A stretch of DNA of 64,000 bases from Epiperipatus broadwayi (taxonomy: Eukaryota > Onychophora > Udeonychophora > Euonychophora > Peripatidae), in assembly GCA_028023455.1 (NCBI GenBank), contig JAQFVV010013346.1:21977-85976 (forward strand), given 5' to 3'. A program made the translations under genes and the position numbers. The notes under the pieces are model-generated. The model was given only the letters and a program-made list of their open reading frames with translations. It was not told the origin of the DNA and did not search any database. Each line of letters begins with the position of its first letter. The stretch's first letter is position 1. Positions 51,957-64,000 of the stretch are shown piece by piece.

Positions 51957-52805
51957 CATCATCATCATCAACCATTATCAATTCACTGCAGGATGAAAGT
52001 CTCTCCAAGTTCAATCCATCTTTTCCTATCTTTAGCTTCTCTTCTCCACATCACCCCTGCACACTTTCTTATTTCAACCATCCACCTCACATGTGGTCTC
52101 TTTCTGGGTCTTTTACAATTTCTTGGAAACCAGTTTAAAATTTCAATTGTCCATCTATTATCATCTCTTCTAGCAATATGTCCAGCCCAACTCCACCTCA
52201 GTCTTTTAATTTTTTTAATGAAGTCAGTAATACCTGTTTGTTCTCTTACCCATACATTGCATTTTCACTCTCTTTTTGTTATTCCCAACATGCATCTTTC
52301 CATATTTCTTTGAGTGGTCTGAAGTCTCTGTATTACTCTTCTATTAAGTGTCCAAGTCTCAGATCCATAAGTAAGAACTGGCAAAACACATTTATTAAAA
52401 ACCTTCCTTTTCAAACATAAAGGCATATTTCCTTTTAGGATCAAGTTATTTCTATCAAAAGCACTCCAACCAAGTTTAATTCTGATTAATTTCATCCATT
52501 ATGTTTCCATCAGTATTAATGATCTGACCAAGATATTTGTAACTGTTAATTTCTTCTAACTCATCATAATCAATCTTTATTTTCATATTTTGAGAAAATC
52601 TATTAATCATTACTTTAGTCTTTTTAACATTTATCTTTAATCCTACTTTCATCTGATAACTCCTAATGTCCACTCTATACATCATTGTCATTGCAGCTGT
52701 TATTACTATGTGATTATTCATATGGTATATGAACATGGTTGTGCTGCTCACCAACACGCATTAGCCAGCATGGTGACTTTATTGGCTTTTTACCTCCAAG
52801 TTTAT
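51957..52805 (-). mobile_element. RTE copy C, internally deleted derivative
   Basis: It contains the same 3' part as copy B (RT C-terminus, 51990-52668) fused directly to the copy B 5' end (52669-52805, GGAGTGGACATTAGG through GGAGGTAAAAAGCC). About 2.0 kb (copy B positions about 37375-39395) is missing at a TCCT microhomology. TAATATAGC(A/T)GAT at 51944-51956 and 52806-52818 is a 13-bp target-site duplication with one mismatch. The 3' end is TTGATGATGATGATGATC. It cannot encode a functional enzyme. Confidence 0.9.
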
Positions 52806-52818
52806 TAATATAGCTGAT

Positions 52819-53359
52819 ATTATTGCCTATATTCTGTCTAAATTTGATAGCCACTATTCTGGATTACTTTAATGTTAATTTTATTTAATATAGAGAGCTT
52901 AGATATATGTTTTAATAATTTATTTGATGTTAGTCAAAGCTATTGTAAGATTTTTATGGACATCATGAAATACAAAGAGCTTCAATGGCCAACTGATGGT
53001 AGTGAAGATTGATTTTATTATTTTCTTGGGAAACAAATAATGTAGCATATGATAAAAAATGTGAAATAAATGAGTAACTAACTCTATTTTCATACTAATA
53101 AACTGATTTCAAATATTAATAAAATAAGAACATAAAATATTCGCATTATAGTATCATTTGATGGAGTGTGAAAATATAATAAATATATTAAATAAAAATC
53201 ATTCCAACAATATGAACAAGTCTTGCGAATAAAGAGATAGATAAATGTTTTGAAGCTGGGTTTATCTCTTTTGTTTTAATTTTTTTGGAACAATTAGATT
53301 ATTGACAATTTATCAATATTGCTTACTTAGAATATTTATGTATAAATAGATATCTAATA
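52819..53359. other. AT-rich DNA
   Basis: No gene or repeat is recognised. Confidence 0.5.
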
Positions 53360-53464
53360 TTTTAAATACATGTATATCGTCTATACTGAACTAATTAATG
53401 TAATTAGAAAGGATTTGAACTAATTACATTAAATTCAGTATAAAGAATATACTTGTATTTAAAA
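53360..53464. repeat. Inverted repeat with about 46-bp arms
   Basis: TTTTAAATACATGTATAT...CTATACTGAA...TTAATGTAATTAG (53360-53407) is mirrored by 53420-53464, with three extra bases in the left arm and a 12-base loop. It is MITE-like. Confidence 0.8.
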
Positions 53465-54639
53465 AAATACATATTCAGCTTGTATTCTGCCCATTCCTCT
53501 TTTGTGTATTTAAATGGACATATTAAAGTCTTCTATATGGGTATGATAATAATATTGGCATCAACAAGGGTTTTGAGTGTTCCATCAACAAATTTTCAAT
53601 GATATGGATTGCTGAAGAGTTGGAGGGTGAAGAAGATTAAAACTTGTCCATTAAAGTTTTTGAAGATTTGCTATCTCAATATAAAATGAGGACTGATTAT
53701 ATATGTGTGGGGGAGATGATGATCTGGGCCAATGGATAAATGCTGGTTCAGAATAAAATAAGTATATTAGAGATCATTTATCTTTTTCACATGTGTGTAG
53801 TCATGTGTATCGGTTGTATAAGATGAAGTGGATAGTTGTATGGAACTTAAAAGTCTGAGTTCAAATCCCTTCTAATATGGATATCTGTATAAAAATGTAT
53901 CTATATAGTTATCAAATAAAATATATTAATTGTTAATTATAAAACTGTTAATTATCTGGAAATACCAGTTAGTGAACTGAGCTGATTGTTGACCATAAAT
54001 AAAATTATGACTTAAATAAAAAGATATGCTTTTAATAGCATGATGAATGTAATCCTACTTTGGAAATAACCATTGTCATTATCCTTAAAAATTGTGCTTC
54101 AATTTTATTGGTTTAAAAATATTTCTTAACTGTTTGAATAATTTTGAAATGAAAACTAAAAATGACAGTGAAAAATAATCAAATCACAATTCTTTTTATT
54201 TGAAACAAATAATTAAATTATACTTGTTTATTTTTATTATTAAAAACACCAATCTTAACAGACAAAATATTTAAAAAAATTTAAATGCAGAACCTATAAA
54301 TGCCATATTATATATATACAAATATAAAACCTATACATCCATATAGTATGTTTTTTAAACCTCATTTTACAATATATAATTGTATTTGTGCATGGAAACA
54401 TAAACTCTATAAGTGAAGCATCACATATGTTTGTAAAAGTAAAAATTGAAAAATATAAATATTTAAAATATTAAAAATAATTATCACATAGAGATGAAAC
54501 TTTTGTGATTGTATGAAGAGTTATGATGATAGTAATTTAATTTTTGTTACGTGTTGAATTATTTCTTTCATCTATTTGTACTATTATGTACCAGTGACTA
54601 TAAATTCGATTAGTAAAGCATGAGAGTATTAAACAAAGA

Positions 54640-54915
54640 GTAAAAAAGTAAATTTAAAAAATATGAAAATTTAAAGAAACTGCTTACATGACAATGGCAA
54701 ATAATCTCATAAGTTTGACTTATAGAATAATAAACAACAATTTTTGGCAAACATTTTTTTAACCTTACCTTTAAAAAAAAATGGAGAAATCAGGTGGACA
54801 ATAGCCTCAATGGTTCAATATTATTTCATTACCCTAAACTTACCAGTTCTATATTGTATACTAGTGACATTGGTCTGGCCAGCAATATTTGAAGCAAAAT
54901 TGAATGTATTTGGAA
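54640..54915 (+). mobile_element. Penelope-like element 3' fragment
   Basis: TTTAAAGAAACTGCTTACATGACAATGG parallels the nuclease end and 3' UTR at 22.44 kb. The final CATTGGTC..GCCAGCAA.A.TTGAAG parallels 22760-22800. Confidence 0.55.
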
Positions 54916-57012
54916 GTAGATCGATAAAGTTTAAATTATATATTGTAACAGTCAAAACATGTCTATCTCACTAACACAGTGCAGAATTTAAACCTAGAAC
55001 ATAGAACTCTACACTAGGAAAGTTATCTCCCAGAAATCCGAACTTCGAATCCAAAGTCCAAACTCCACAACGTCCTCTACATGATAACACATTTGATGCT
55101 ACTGATAGTATAATTTCATGCTAGTGTCAGTTATCAGGAAGAAAACAAAAGACTCCATATCTAAAATAGCCCTAGGTTAATTTAACAATAACTTATAGAT
55201 GTGCCAAAGATAAGTTTAATGTACTATGTAATTTATATTGCACCCCGAATAAATAGAGAAAAAGGAAATAAATTTATAAATAAGATTTTAATGATTTGAT
55301 AATAAAATAATTTAGCGATATAAATTGGATAGTTATATAATAAACAAACAAGATGGCTAATACCTCGTACTTGGGTTCGTTTAGATAATGTGTCTAAAAT
55401 ATGGTGACACGGTAGGTATATGCGAGTCACGTAAAGTCTAACACAGAGTTTGCAATATTCTAAAATATTTATAATTGGAAACATAAATGGAGATCGAGAG
55501 TCACTCGAGAATAGATTATAAGATCGAGCTATACTGAACGGATTTGAAATTCATTTAAATAGAATTCTTTTAATAAGTAATAAGGGAAATATATGGTGGT
55601 GCTAGCGAATATATGCCAAGAGGGTGCAGTTTATGAGTATGCAACTTTAAAATATGGCAAAAGGTCTAGGCATTGGACAGGCATTTCGCCTTTTATTTGG
55701 GACATCTCTAGCCCACTCACAGCTCAAGCCTGGACCGCACCCAGGAGCTTCGTAACTGTGGGGACATACACGAAATAATTCCCACATGCCATTTTAGCAC
55801 AGGACTGGAACCGCGGAGTAAAATAAGGAAGAACGGATTTGAACGATGGCCAACAGGAGGATACCAGCACCCATGCATATTTACTAGCAACACAGCTTAA
55901 TTTCAAAAAATTTAATAAAATAAAGGGCAATTTATCAAGGAACAGAAATAGCTCACTCTCAACTTTCATATTTTAAATGGTCAGCAAACTCTCAACAAAA
56001 CTTAAGATAAATAAATATTCATTTAACAAAATTTTTATACGCAAAAATACTTTAAGACATATATATGAGATACTTTTAAATATAAACGATGGGAGGGGGG
56101 AAATGCATGTTTGCAGTTTATAAACTAAGATGGCAACCATGCATTATTTAACTTCCCTACATAACTCACATTAGTCTAAAGAAATTAATTATATATTTCA
56201 TTATAACACATTGAAATTAGACATTTATAAATATAATAGAAAATCAACCCAAGCACAAGTTCAGCATGCATTAGAAAAAAAACATTTAAATAAATACATT
56301 TCAAGAATATATAAAATTGTTAGCTATAGCTTGAAGTTTCCGAGATCTCGGGTTGATTTTAATTAACTTGTTCTTTTAACTATGTCCGTGGGCATTTCCA
56401 AACTTGCAAAGTTCTTAAGTAAAGTTAGGAGTTTCTTTGATTCATGGTTCTGCAGCAGCAGTTAGTAGACTTCAGGAGCAGCATTTCTTTGGGCTGGTTC
56501 ACTTGGATTTGATGATACGGTGACAGGACATTGGATTTTGAATGATGGACAGCCAAGGCACAGAGCTCCTGAGGGAAAACAGCCTATTTCCCTGTTACCC
56601 TGACATTTGGAGGCTAAACGATTTTAAAATGGATTTACTGTCAAAGCAAGCTGGTCGGTCCAAAGACACGAATAAACAAGCAATTGGAAAAATAGTTTCC
56701 AAATTTACAAAAAATATAACTTCTGCTGTCACAATCAGGTAGGTTAATTAATAACTCTCTCTAATTATAATTACAATCAAACAGCTCTATTTATATGCTC
56801 TCTCTGATTACAATCTAACTCTGCAGTGATAAAATCCATTCTTTAATTATTACACATTTGAAAACACGGACTGCATTTTCTAATTAAAATCTGTTCGTAA
56901 ACACTGTTTTATCTTATCAAATCTACTAGTAAAACTGGCACCAATATGATTAAAATTAGCCACTATTGTTCTTTCCCCACCCTCACTGATTTAAAGAAAA
57001 TGGCATGTTTTT

Positions 57013-57123
57013 TTTTTTTTCCATGTGTCATAGCATCGGCCGGGACACGAACCCACAACCGTCTGCAACCAACTACTTGCTTGCATGGCGGCTGCGATAC
57101 CTCTCGGCTAACAACGCAAGACA
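57013..57123 (-). mobile_element. tRNA-derived SINE S1, best copy
   Basis: On the minus strand: A box TTAGCCGAGAGG, B box GGTTCGTGTCC about 60 bases later, then CCGGCCGATGCTATGACAC and a poly-A tail. It is flanked by the 16-bp target duplication AAAATGGCATGTTTTT (56997-57012 and 57124-57139). The GCCGAGNGG A box and longer A-to-B spacing suggest descent from a type II tRNA (Leu or Ser). It is transcribed by pol III and mobilised by a LINE. Confidence 0.88.
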
Positions 57124-57605
57124 AAAATGGCATGTTTTTGAATAACATTTTATACACTTTACATTTATCAAACACTCTTTCTGAATTTAATTTCCAGAAA
57201 TATTTCTCAGTGATATTATTTCTTAAAGGCAAATAATTATAGCGAAATAACATCACAAAATAAATCGATTCAAAAACAACTTTTAAATAAAACATTTTGA
57301 TAAATTTTAAATATTATCGCAGTATGTGTGTAGATGAGAATATGTGACCTACTTTATTGTACAAGCATATATACGTAATATATACTTGACAGTTTGAAAA
57401 TAAAACCGTTTAAAAACAATTTTAATTATTATTAAACCCCGGGCACCCCATTATACATATAAATTTAGGTGGGATTTCAGTAAATATACCCAGTATGCAC
57501 ACAATACGATGAAATTAGGGTTTTAAATAAGACCTGAGGGTAGGAAACAGGAAGGCAAGGTGAAACTATGATTGGTAAGGCATATCTTATTGTTTTAATA
57601 TATAT

Positions 57606-58682
<1,077 letters not shown>

Positions 58683-61650
58683 TGTTATTTATTGGTTGTA
58701 GTGTTCAGTTGTCTAGACTTATGAATTTACCTTTGGACAATAAAATTAAATTATCCATACACATATAAATGCACGATTGAATGGCTGTGAGAAGATTGAA
58801 GCATGTCCATTAAAGTTTAAGGAATTGCTCTCTTAATATAAGCCGAGCACTGATTGTATATATATGTGGGAAATTATGATCTGGCCCAACTGATGAATGC
58901 TGGTTCTGTAAGAAATACATATATTGGGGATCATTTATCTTTTTCACATGTATATGATCTTATGCATCAGTTATTTGAGATGGAGTGGAGATTGAATATA
59001 AACTGAAAATCCCAAGTTGAAATCATTCAACTTACTATAGTAAAGATTCAGTATTCTGAATGAATAGGTTAAATATATGTATATATATTGTAACAGTCAG
59101 AATCGTCTATCTCACTAACACACTGCAGAATTCAAACCCCAGACATGAAACTGAACATTCTAGGAGGGGTTGCCTTCTAGATATACTAAGTTCGAATCTA
59201 AAGTCCAAATTTCACAGTGCCATCTACGTGATAACGCATCTGATGCCACTACTAGTATAACCTTTGACCGGTGCCTGGTGGTCAGGGAGAAACAAAAGAC
59301 TCTATACTAAAAGAAGCTTGGGTGGTTAATTAATGTCTATGGATTTACAAAAGAAATGCAGAAAATATATATATATAGACCGAGACAGTGATAGGAATCA
59401 AATAAAATAAGAGATCAAATTTAGTTTTAAATAATTTCACAAAATTTATTTATATAACTTATATATATAATGCCACTGTCTGCTTATATGAGACAGGGAC
59501 GCGTATTAATTATATGACAAAAGGGTTTTAAAGCAAAGTGATATATTCTATTCCTCGGGCTAATAGCATTACGATAATGTGCTTGATGAGATAGGAACAT
59601 GTGCGAGGTGCTTTGAGCAATTATACTAGTCTAAGAAAATATTTGAAAATTAAGTGTTCTAAAATATTTATTGATTTCGAGAATAGCACGGACAAAAGCT
59701 TACTAAGCAACAAAATGGGAATGTGATCAAAGCATTTATTCAGTAATAATAATAATAAAGTTACATTGGGAGGTCAGTATTGCTAATAATGAATTTATTA
59801 AAGTTGGAGGGTGTGACACGTTTAAGTCATGGATGCTTTGTAAAATAAATATAAAATAAAACAATAATGGAATATTTGGAATGATTACGGAGGGCATTTT
59901 GCCGCTAACCTGTAGGAAAGTATTTTATGAACAGCCAAAACTTAGCGACTGGGTGACGATTGTGTTTAATTCCCAGGTGTGTCATTTATGGACACACTCT
60001 GCCTGGAAACTGCAATAAGCGAAGAGAATGGACTTGGCCGTGTAAAGAATCCTTGGAAAAGTAAAACAAAGGGTCTCAACAACCAATTCACTTACCAGCA
60101 ATACAAGACTAGTGTATATAAAACATACTGAATGGGTTTTACTTGGATTTAGAGAAATGCCCAATCAAATTCCCCAAAATTCATTTAAAAGGGTCCACAC
60201 ATTCTCGACGTCAATGATGAACTTTGTAATTAAAGTAGAACACGGTAATTAAAATAGGAAAATGCATGCTTGCGGGTTTGAAAAGTAAGTATAGATTTAT
60301 ATACGCAATCATGCATTAGGGGACACATTTAATCATTGACCTTGCACATACTCTCATATTAGATTAAAATCAATAACATGTAGATTTTAAACTATGTGAT
60401 TATATTATATATTAAAGAAAAGAATCGCCATCGAACGAGTGATTTGCAAGATAATAAAATTGGAAAATTATTTAAAAATTTAAAATATGCCTTCATAGCG
60501 GTGTCTTATTTTCATCAAAGGGAATAATTCACTCGGTCAAAGATGATTCTGACACATTATCATAATAAAATAACAGAAAGCTTAATCAATAGAAAATATT
60601 AACCCAAGGATAGAGAGCAAAATATTGATTATATTTAAACACATCAAAGAAATACATAATGAAGTTATGTGAAATATCAGAAAACAATTTAAAATAGCTA
60701 TAGCATGTTAGTTATCACAAGAGCTCTTGGGTTAATTTAGGGTTACCTCTGGAGAAGCATTTTGGATAGATTGATGGTTGGCAGGTTTTTATATAATTTA
60801 ACAGCAAAATCTGGAAATGTTCATATTTTTGGCAGTGGCAGCAGTTCCGGGGTTCCTTGTGTGATAACTTCCGATGGTCTACGGCAGCATATGACCATTC
60901 TGGAGAGAAATAGCCTTCTTGCGCTCTACTCTGTCATGTCAAGATTTACAAATTACTACATTAATTTTGGTTGGAAACATTAGACCTCAGAATGATTTCT
61001 CTTAGAAACATTAGAATGGAGAACAAAAGAAAACCCTCCCTTTTTATATTAGAAATTAACAATAGAACTGCCCTGGAGTGTTACAAAAATATATCGGACT
61101 TATCAGCTGTAATTAAATCTATCCGAATGTCTAAAGAAATTCAACATTAATTAATTTCTTTTGTTAATTTCCCTGTCGACATTCGAATTACAAACTAGAT
61201 TTAATTAAAAATTACTTTTACTAATTAAAGAAAACCTTAAGTGGACATCTGCTGTTTTTAGATAAACTTATATAACATTAACTAATTAAACTATTGTCCC
61301 TCATTTATTTTAACAGAAATATTTGGAGTGACTTTTATTAAATCAAACGAAAATTATTTTACTTTTACATTGCAATATTTGAATCTATTTACTAAACGAA
61401 TATTTACTAAATGAATTTTATTTTAAATCAAAAATATATTACGATGGTAATATATATTTTTAAATAGATTCAAACAAAATAACTTTAACAATTTATAATT
61501 TTGATATGTTTTAAATACATATCATAGTGTGTGCGCAATTACGACTTATATAACCTACTTTTTAATAAATCAAAATTATGTGAACATAATTCAACCGATG
61601 ACGTTTTTGACTTACCGATTTCCCTTCCGGTAGACATCGATGTTTTTTTG

Positions 61651-61673
61651 CATGACAACGTTGTCATGGTAAC
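61651..61673 (+). promoter_or_regulatory. Perfect palindrome overlapping an RFX X-box
   Basis: CATGACAACGTTGTCATG (61651-61668) is an exact 18-bp palindrome. GTTGTCATGGTAAC (61660-61673) fits the X-box consensus GTHNYYATRRNAAC at every position. X-boxes bind RFX factors, which drive ciliary genes in animals. A donor-like TTCGG/GTAAAG lies downstream at about 61833. Confidence 0.5.
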
Positions 61674-61835
61674 CAAGTGACTGGCGTGATTAATCCATCA
61701 GAGAGTCAATTTTTTTTTTTTTTCACCCGCGAGATTTAAAATTCGTAGAGAGGTTTGGGAAATTTTTTGATTTTTCTGTCTATTGCGATTTTGCTATCCA
61801 CGGCATCACAGTTACTTTTTTGAGCTGTTAATTCG

Positions 61836-62870
61836 GGTAAAGTGTTTTATTTATCTGTTTATTTTAAATTTACAAAAAATTTTTGTTAATATTTCTACAA
61901 TTCTCAAACTTCTCCGGTAAAGTGTTTTTTATTTATCTGTTTATTTTAAATTTACAAAAAGTTTTTGTTAATATTTCTACAATTCTGAAACTTACATTGA
62001 ATTACGTTTAATGTGTAAATAATTTATTCTCTGATAAAGTGTTTTTTATTTATCTGTTTATTTTAAATTTACAAAAACTTTTTGTTAATATTTCTACATT
62101 ACGTTTTAATGTGTAAATAATTTGAAATAATTTTTTAAATCAATTTTGCAATATGCAGTACGTTTTAAAAATTACCAAATACATGTAAAAGTGCGGCATT
62201 TTCTGGACGCCATTAATACCAGATTTGCATTAGATCGCGTCTTTTTTATTTAGGTGTTTATTTAAAATTTATAAAAAGTTTTTGTTAATATTTCTACACT
62301 TCTCAAACTTATTTACAAAAAATATTTGTTAATATTTCTACAATTCTCAAACTTACATTGAATTACGTTTAATGTGTAAATAATTTTCAATAATTTTTTA
62401 AAACAAATTTTGAATATACATTACCAAATGCATGTGATAACAAGGACGCCATTAATGCCAGATTCGCATTAATTCGGGTAAAGTACTTTTTGTTAATATT
62501 TCTACATTACGTTTTTAATGTGTAAATAATTTGAAATAATTTTTTAAATCAATTTTGCAATATGCAGTACGTTTTTAAAATTACCAAATGCATGTAAAAG
62601 TGCGGTGCCATTAATACCAGATTTGCATTAGATCGCGTCTTTTTTATTTAGGTGTTTATTTAAAATTTACAAAAAGTTTTTGTTAATATTTCTACAATTC
62701 TCAAACTTATTTACAAAAAATATTTGTTAATATTTCTACAATTGAATTACGTTTTAATTTAATTTTTAATTTCTGAATTGTATCATACAGAAAATTATTT
62801 TTCGTAAATTCATCGGCAATTTTTAATTTCTGAATTATATCATACAGAAAATTATTTTTCGTAAATTCAT
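61836..62870 (+). repeat. Nested tandem array
   Basis: A core TTTACAAAAA(G)TTTTTGTTAATATTTCTACA recurs at least eight times. Larger blocks recur too: TAAAGTGTTTTTTATTTATC three times, and a roughly 400-bp block with AATATGCAGTACG, AATGCATGTAAAAGTGCGG and GCATTAGATCGCGTC twice. A final 57-bp unit (TTTTTAATTTCTGAATT) is duplicated at 62760-62870. Confidence 0.85.
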
Positions 62871-62923
62871 GGACAATTATAAAAATTACAGCTATGAGAG
62901 TAATACAAAGTATAGGTGTACAC

Positions 62924-62985
62924 CAAGCCTAACGGCTTGTCAAAAACACAAAGGGCCCCCCCGCCAACTCCAGCGCTACGCGCTG
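62924..62985. other. GC-rich hairpin cluster
   Basis: CAAGCC-TAAC-GGCTTG (62924-62939) and CAGCGC-TAC-GCGCTG (62971-62985) flank a GGGCCCCCCC run. The composition is completely unlike the surroundings. Confidence 0.8.
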
Positions 62986-63237
62986 TTTTTTATAATTGAG
63001 CATAATATAGGGTGGTTTTATAAATTAGAATATAGTTTTTTCTACATTATTTTGACATATGCATGTACATTTTTTTTTTTTTTTTACTATTTGCCTGACC
63101 TGCGTCAGATTTTTGCCTGTTTTTTTTTTGTTTTTTTATCACGTGACCTGCGTCACATTTTTTTTTTTTTTTTTATGTTTAATTTTTTTTTTTAAATTTT
63201 TATATTTTTGCCATGTTTTTTGTTTTTTACCACGTGA

Positions 63238-63422
63238 TCAACCGATGATGTATTTCCCTGAAGGCATATCGGTCTAATGTTGCGTTTTTTAACGTACCGT
63301 GTTCACATGATCTGCGGACACATTTTAGCGATTACATGTGTCTGCAAATCACTTGGAGATGTTTTCTTAAAAATCGCAAGATTAGACTGATATGCCTTCA
63401 GGGTAATACATCATCGGTTGAA
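63238..63422. repeat. 185-bp palindrome at the right end of the TA-flanked element
   Basis: TCAACCGATGATGTATT...CTGAAGGCATATC...TCTAAT.TTGCG (left arm, to about 63322) is mirrored from about 63338 to 63422. It resembles a self-contained MITE whose outer end supplies the element's right terminal repeat. Confidence 0.8.
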
Positions 63423-63655
63423 TTATACACAAGTATCACATAATCTATAATCTTTTATTTATTTGGGAATGAGTTATATATATATTATGAGCATTGTACT
63501 CATGGTTTAAAATTAGGTGGGATTTTCGGTATATAAGCGTATTGCAGACACACTACGATAGATTGGGGTTCAAACTAAGGTATGAGGGTAGGAAATAGGT
63601 GAGAAAAGGTGAAATGAAGATCTGCAAAGCAGACCTTACTGTTTCAATATGTATG

Positions 63656-64000
63656 GATTTTTTTATCAAAAATAAGTTCAAATATCTAAGTAATAAAATT
63701 TTACAATCAAGTAATATCAATTTATCATCATTAGTAGTAAATCAATTTGATACATGACAACAAATTATTTTAGAATTTTTTCTTTAAAACTTTATTATAA
63801 ATTTTAAATAAATTCTGTTTAAAAGTTACATTCTAAAATGAATTAATCCTTTGATATTCTCAAGAGTGATATCTATTTATCTTTCAAAGAACTTCATTAT
63901 ATATATAAATTTGATTACATTTGTAGATTTGTCCACATGCCATTGAACAAAACAATATTGAGTGTTAGCACTTGATCGATAGTACAAAAAAAAAACGTAT
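63656..64000. other. AT-rich DNA at the window edge
   Basis: No gene or repeat is recognised. Confidence 0.5.

Larger units (their letters stand above)
53590..57605 (+). repeat. Long diverged direct duplication, unit 1
   Basis: Blocks recur in order in unit 2 (58780-63655): GTCCATTAAAGTTT...ATCATTTATCTTTTTCACATG; TGTAACAGTC...CTATCTCACTAACACA; AAATGCATG.TTGC; CAGAAATATTT; GATTCAAA..AA; TTAGGTGGGATTT...GAGGGTAGGAAA. Unit 1 has about 1 kb extra (53910-54925) containing a Penelope 3' fragment, and a SINE at 57013-57123. No coding region is recognised. The GC-richer tract at 55590-55860 has no identified protein. Confidence 0.65.
61589..63423 (+). mobile_element. TA-flanked 1.8-kb element with terminal inverted repeats
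   Basis: The ends are ATTCAACCGATGA and its complement TCATCGGTTGAAT, flanked by TA (61587-61588 and 63424-63425). Homology between duplication units 1 and 2 resumes on either side, so this is an insertion. Contents: an X-box-bearing leader (61600-61830), tandem repeats (61836-62870), a short GC-rich hairpin cluster (62924-62985), T-rich DNA with palindromes, and a terminal palindrome. There is no transposase. TA duplication suggests a Tc1/mariner-like or similar superfamily, but the interior gives no family match. Confidence 0.65.
58780..63655 (+). repeat. Long diverged direct duplication, unit 2
   Basis: The second copy of the 53.6-57.6 kb unit. Its blocks are in the same order but the 1-kb Penelope-containing insert is missing. 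It is interrupted by the TA-flanked element at 61589-63423. After that insertion homology resumes at TTAGGTGGGATTTTCGG (63510). No protein-coding gene is recognised. Confidence 0.65.

Noticed and set aside
54944-56733. Firm call of a solo LTR
   Set aside because: Homology between the two copies extends well past the supposed ends, with no primer-binding site or target duplication.
57013-57123. Functional tRNA gene
   Set aside because: Poly-A tail and target duplication show a SINE. The body does not fold into a complete tRNA.
61836-62870. CRISPR-like repeats
   Set aside because: Eukaryotic context, nested units of unequal size, no constant-length unique spacers and no cas genes.

Overview
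This window is AT-rich (about a quarter G+C by eye) eukaryotic, almost certainly metazoan, nuclear DNA. It has no compact gene array. What stands out is one convincing spliced exon with GT-AG borders, several diverged retrotransposon lineages, tRNA-derived SINEs, foldback elements and long triplet microsatellites. The mix of a Penelope-like element, RTE-type and L1/Tx1-type LINEs and a piggyBac-like TTAA element suits an invertebrate with a large, transposon-laden genome. The sequence alone does not fix the species.

Layout. 1-10 kb is AT-rich non-coding DNA with two slightly GC-richer islands near 0.9 and 1.6 kb. 10.1-17.8 kb is a head-to-tail pair of related L1/Tx1-like LINEs on the minus strand. 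The outer copy carries a zinc-knuckle ORF1, an AT-hook-like tail, an APE endonuclease and an RT. The second copy is 5'-truncated. The pair is bounded on both sides by (ATT/TAA)n microsatellite. 18.8-19.0 kb holds a minus-strand exon matching the F-box protein FBXO3, so the LINE pair probably sits in an intron of that gene. 19.8-20.4 kb is a TTAA-flanked piggyBac-like mini-element. 21.2-22.8 kb is a decayed Penelope-like element (RT plus GIY-YIG).

22.8-36.6 kb is AT-rich with SINEs, a foldback family, a truncated RTE copy (27.6-28.6 kb), two unassigned minus-strand coding-like stretches (29.1-30.2 kb) and a fragment of a second LINE family (33.1-33.5 kb). 36.6-39.5 kb is a nearly full-length but broken RTE-type LINE. 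42.1-43.3 kb is a 1.2-kb inverted repeat, and 44.5 kb a strong 46-bp-arm hairpin. 51.96-52.81 kb is an internally deleted copy of the 36.6-kb RTE with a clear target-site duplication.

53.6-63.7 kb is a diverged direct duplication of about 4 kb. Each copy carries different nested insertions: a Penelope 3' piece and a SINE in the first, and in the second a 1.8-kb TA-flanked element with terminal inverted repeats. That element contains a nested tandem array, short GC-rich palindromes and a perfect RFX X-box. Nothing here looks like an operon or a defence system. The most unusual items are the microsatellite-bounded LINE pair, the TA-flanked composite element and the deletion-derivative RTE.
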